The notes under the pieces were generated by a model that was not told where the DNA came from, made no database searches, and worked only from the letters and a program-made list of their open reading frames with translations. DNA of 64,000 bases from Sphingobium nicotianae. GTDB taxonomy: Bacteria > Pseudomonadota > Alphaproteobacteria > Sphingomonadales > Sphingomonadaceae. The stretch is from contig NZ_JAHGAW010000004.1 of the NCBI RefSeq assembly GCF_018603885.1, forward strand, positions 276,101 to 340,100. Direction: 5' to 3'. The position numbers and the translations under genes were made by a program. Positions 62,765-64,000 of the stretch are shown here, piece after piece. Numbering within the stretch: the stretch's first letter is position 1; each line of letters begins with the position of its first letter.

Positions 62765-63538
62765 TCAGGTGCGCGGCGGCGGGGTCTCTTCCGGGCGCAG
62801 GGTGAGGACGCGGACGCCGCTGCGGGTCACCGCCACGGTATGCTCGAACTGCGCGGAGAGCTTGCCGTCCAGCGTGACCACGGTCCAGCCGTCGTCCTGC
62901 GTGCGCACCAGCCGGCGGCCCTGGTTCAGCATCGGCTCGATCGTGAAGACCATGCCCTCCTTGAGCGTCAGGCCGGTTCCGGGCTTGCCGAAATGGAGGA
63001 TCTGCGGCTCCTCGTGCATCTCGCGGCCGATGCCGTGCCCGCAATAGTCGCGCACGATCGAATAGCCGGCCCGCTTGGCGTGGCGCTCGATGGCATGGCC
63101 GATGTCGCCGAGCCGGGCGCCGGGGCGCACCGCCTGGATGCCCTTCCACATCGCCTCGTAGGTCGTGCGGACGAGCCGCCGCGCCGCCGGGGCCACTTCG
63201 CCGACCAGATAGGTCTTGCTGGAATCGGCGATATAGCCGTTCTTTTCCAGAGTGATGTCGAGATTGACGATGTCGCCGTCCCGCAGCACCTCCTGCGTGG
63301 AGGGGACGCCGTGGCACACCACCTCGTTGCGCGAGCAGTTGAGCACGAAGCCATAGCCATATTGGCCCTTGCTGGCGGGACGCGCGCCGAGCCGATCGAC
63401 GATCATTTCCTCGACGAGATCGTTGATCGCCATCGTCGTGCGGCCGGCGAGCGTCTCACTGTCGAGATGCGTGAAGACGGACGCGAGCAGCCGGCCGGAT
63501 TCGGCCATCAGCGCGACTTCGTCGGGTGACTTGATCAT
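62765..63538 (-). CDS. map: Type I methionine aminopeptidase Map
   Basis: 257 residues. The five metal ligands lie in VCHGVPSTQEVLRDGDIVNLDITLEKNGYIADSS, YCGHGIGREMHEEP, FTIEPML and QFEHTVAVT. It removes the initiator Met from new proteins. Its start overlaps the ParD-like gene stop by 4 bases, giving a two-gene operon. Length and motifs are complete. Confidence 0.95.
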   Translation of the reverse strand: MIKSPDEVALMAESGRLLASVFTHLDSETLAGRTTMAINDLVEEMIVDRLGARPASKGQYGYGFVLNCSRNEVVCHGVPSTQEVLRDGDIVNLDITLEKNGYIADSSKTYLVGEVAPAARRLVRTTYEAMWKGIQAVRPGARLGDIGHAIERHAKRAGYSIVRDYCGHGIGREMHEEPQILHFGKPGTGLTLKEGMVFTIEPMLNQGRRLVRTQDDGWTVVTLDGKLSAQFEHTVAVTRSGVRVLTLRPEETPPPRT

Positions 63539-63771
63539 TCGACGGCGACATCCCCGCTCGCACCTATCCCGGCGCCGGCATCGGCGGGATCGACGCCGGC
63601 CTCCCGCAGCTCGCGCACGATGATCTGCTGGAAGGTGAGCTGTGGGTTCAGCTCGCAGAGCATGCCGATCCTGATCCAGTAAGCAGCCTGTGCGTTGATC
63701 GACCGATAGGAGGCCTTGCTGGCCTTGCGGAGCTGCTCGTGCAGCTCATCCTCGATGTTGACGATACCCAT
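63535..63771 (-). CDS. ParD-like antitoxin-type protein
   Basis: 78 residues. MGIVNIEDELHEQLRKASKASYRSINAQAAYWIRIGML is a ribbon-helix-helix start typical of the ParD-like family (type II toxin-antitoxin antitoxins), followed by LNPQLTFQQIIVRELREAGVDP. No toxin gene is next to it; instead map follows with an ATGA overlap. GAGG lies 6 bases before the ATG. It may repress its own operon through the repeats at 63781-63812. Confidence 0.82.
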   Translation of the reverse strand: MGIVNIEDELHEQLRKASKASYRSINAQAAYWIRIGMLCELNPQLTFQQIIVRELREAGVDPADAGAGIGASGDVAVE

Positions 63772-63780
63772 GCATGACCT

Positions 63781-63812
63781 CGATATATGATTCGTATATG
63801 GATCGTATATCG
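63781..63812. promoter_or_regulatory. Operator-like repeats upstream of the ParD-like/map operon
   Basis: CGATATATGATTCGTATATG followed by GATCGTATATCG. TCGTATAT occurs twice 11 bases apart and CGATATA/TATATCG forms an outer inverted repeat. RHH proteins commonly bind such short tandem sites in their own promoters. It begins 9 bases before the ParD-like start. Confidence 0.55.
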
Positions 63813-63850
63813 AGGTGGGATCGGGAGGGCAAGATGGCCACCTCTTCCGC

Positions 63851-63870
63851 CGTCATTCCCGCGAACGCGG
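63851..63870. repeat. Half REP-like element interrupted by an IS
   Basis: CGTCATTCCCGCGAACGCGG matches the left part of the repeat at 50711-50730, but the expected GGATCCAG is replaced by the start of the insertion sequence. Confidence 0.55.
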
Positions 63871-64000
63871 TGACCTGCTCCCCTGAAATGTCCTCGGATT
63901 GAGGTTAGCCTGTTCCTTGAAGAGGAGGACAGGCAGTGAAGCGATCGAGGTTCAGTGAAGAGCAGATCATCGGGATCTTGAAGGAGCACGCGGCCGGCCT
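63871..64000 (+). mobile_element. IS3-family insertion sequence, left end only
   Basis: Begins TGACCTGCTCCCCTGAAATG, a terminal-repeat-like sequence of the IS407 group of IS3, followed 65 bases later by the orfA start. The element runs out of the window. It appears to lie inside a REP-like repeat. Confidence 0.7.
63936..64000 (+). CDS. IS3-family transposase OrfA, 5' end
   Basis: Partial gene at the right edge: GTG start with GAGGAGGACA before it, reading KRSRFSEEQIIGILKEHAAG, the typical beginning of the IS3/IS911-type OrfA helix-turn-helix protein. The remainder and OrfB are outside the window. Confidence 0.82.
   Translation, partial: MKRSRFSEEQIIGILKEHAAG

Overview
The window is GC-rich chromosomal DNA from an alphaproteobacterium, most likely a sphingomonad (Sphingomonadales). 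The evidence is the family mix: a DUF1134 (EipA-type) envelope protein, a TrcR/DUF1013 cell-cycle regulator, a DUF1192 protein, TonB-dependent receptor and flavin monooxygenase catabolic genes, and a locus ordered like the Rhodobacter-type gene transfer agent (GTA). The assignment rests on protein reading only; there is no rRNA gene in the window.

Layout. 1-6.7 kb: envelope and division genes (partial yghU, eipA-like, plsC, a YdcF protein, ftsX, ftsE, a zinc-ribbon membrane protein, a MATE pump), then tRNA-Leu(GAG). 7-18.7 kb: an accessory, catabolic-looking stretch with an aromatic-hydroxylase-type FAD monooxygenase, an MFS exporter, a TonB receptor, trmB, a DUF1993 protein, a Baeyer-Villiger-type monooxygenase and a LuxR-family regulator. 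18.8-28.9 kb: a decaying GTA-like phage head/tail cluster. Portal, protease, capsid, connector, DUF3168, gp10 and peptidase genes are open. The major tail gene is frameshifted, the tape-measure and terminal baseplate genes carry in-frame stops, the g12/g13 region is deleted, no terminase precedes the portal, and an antisense beta-propeller gene sits inside. 29-38.2 kb: OmpA-like protein, Bax-inhibitor-1 protein, GST, lipase-like hydrolase, clpA, DUF1192, quinone oxidoreductase, a SnoaL-like protein and a LuxR-type regulator. 38.3-41 kb: a Slam-type outer-membrane lipoprotein exporter with its own surface lipoprotein. 41-50.4 kb: GST, LpxH-like phosphoesterase with glycosyltransferase, TrcR, acyl-CoA ligase, small proteins, an aspartic protease, a PQQ-type dehydrogenase and a GNAT. 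51-64 kb: mostly housekeeping genes (DUF815 ATPase, Sua5, a membrane glycosyltransferase, msrA, an aminopeptidase-NlpC-argC operon, rimO, an enolase-superfamily enzyme, and map with a ParD-like gene), ending in an IS3-family element that begins inside a REP-like repeat.

Connections. Four near-identical sites built on TAAACATGATAA lie upstream of the TonB receptor, the Baeyer-Villiger monooxygenase (shared with DUF1993) and the SnoaL-like gene, which suggests one regulon spread over 25 kb. The Slam pair is divergent from its neighbouring regulator across a 15-bp perfect inverted repeat. The GTA cluster looks like a domesticated phage structure that is being lost, with the capsid gene bracketed by two strong terminators.
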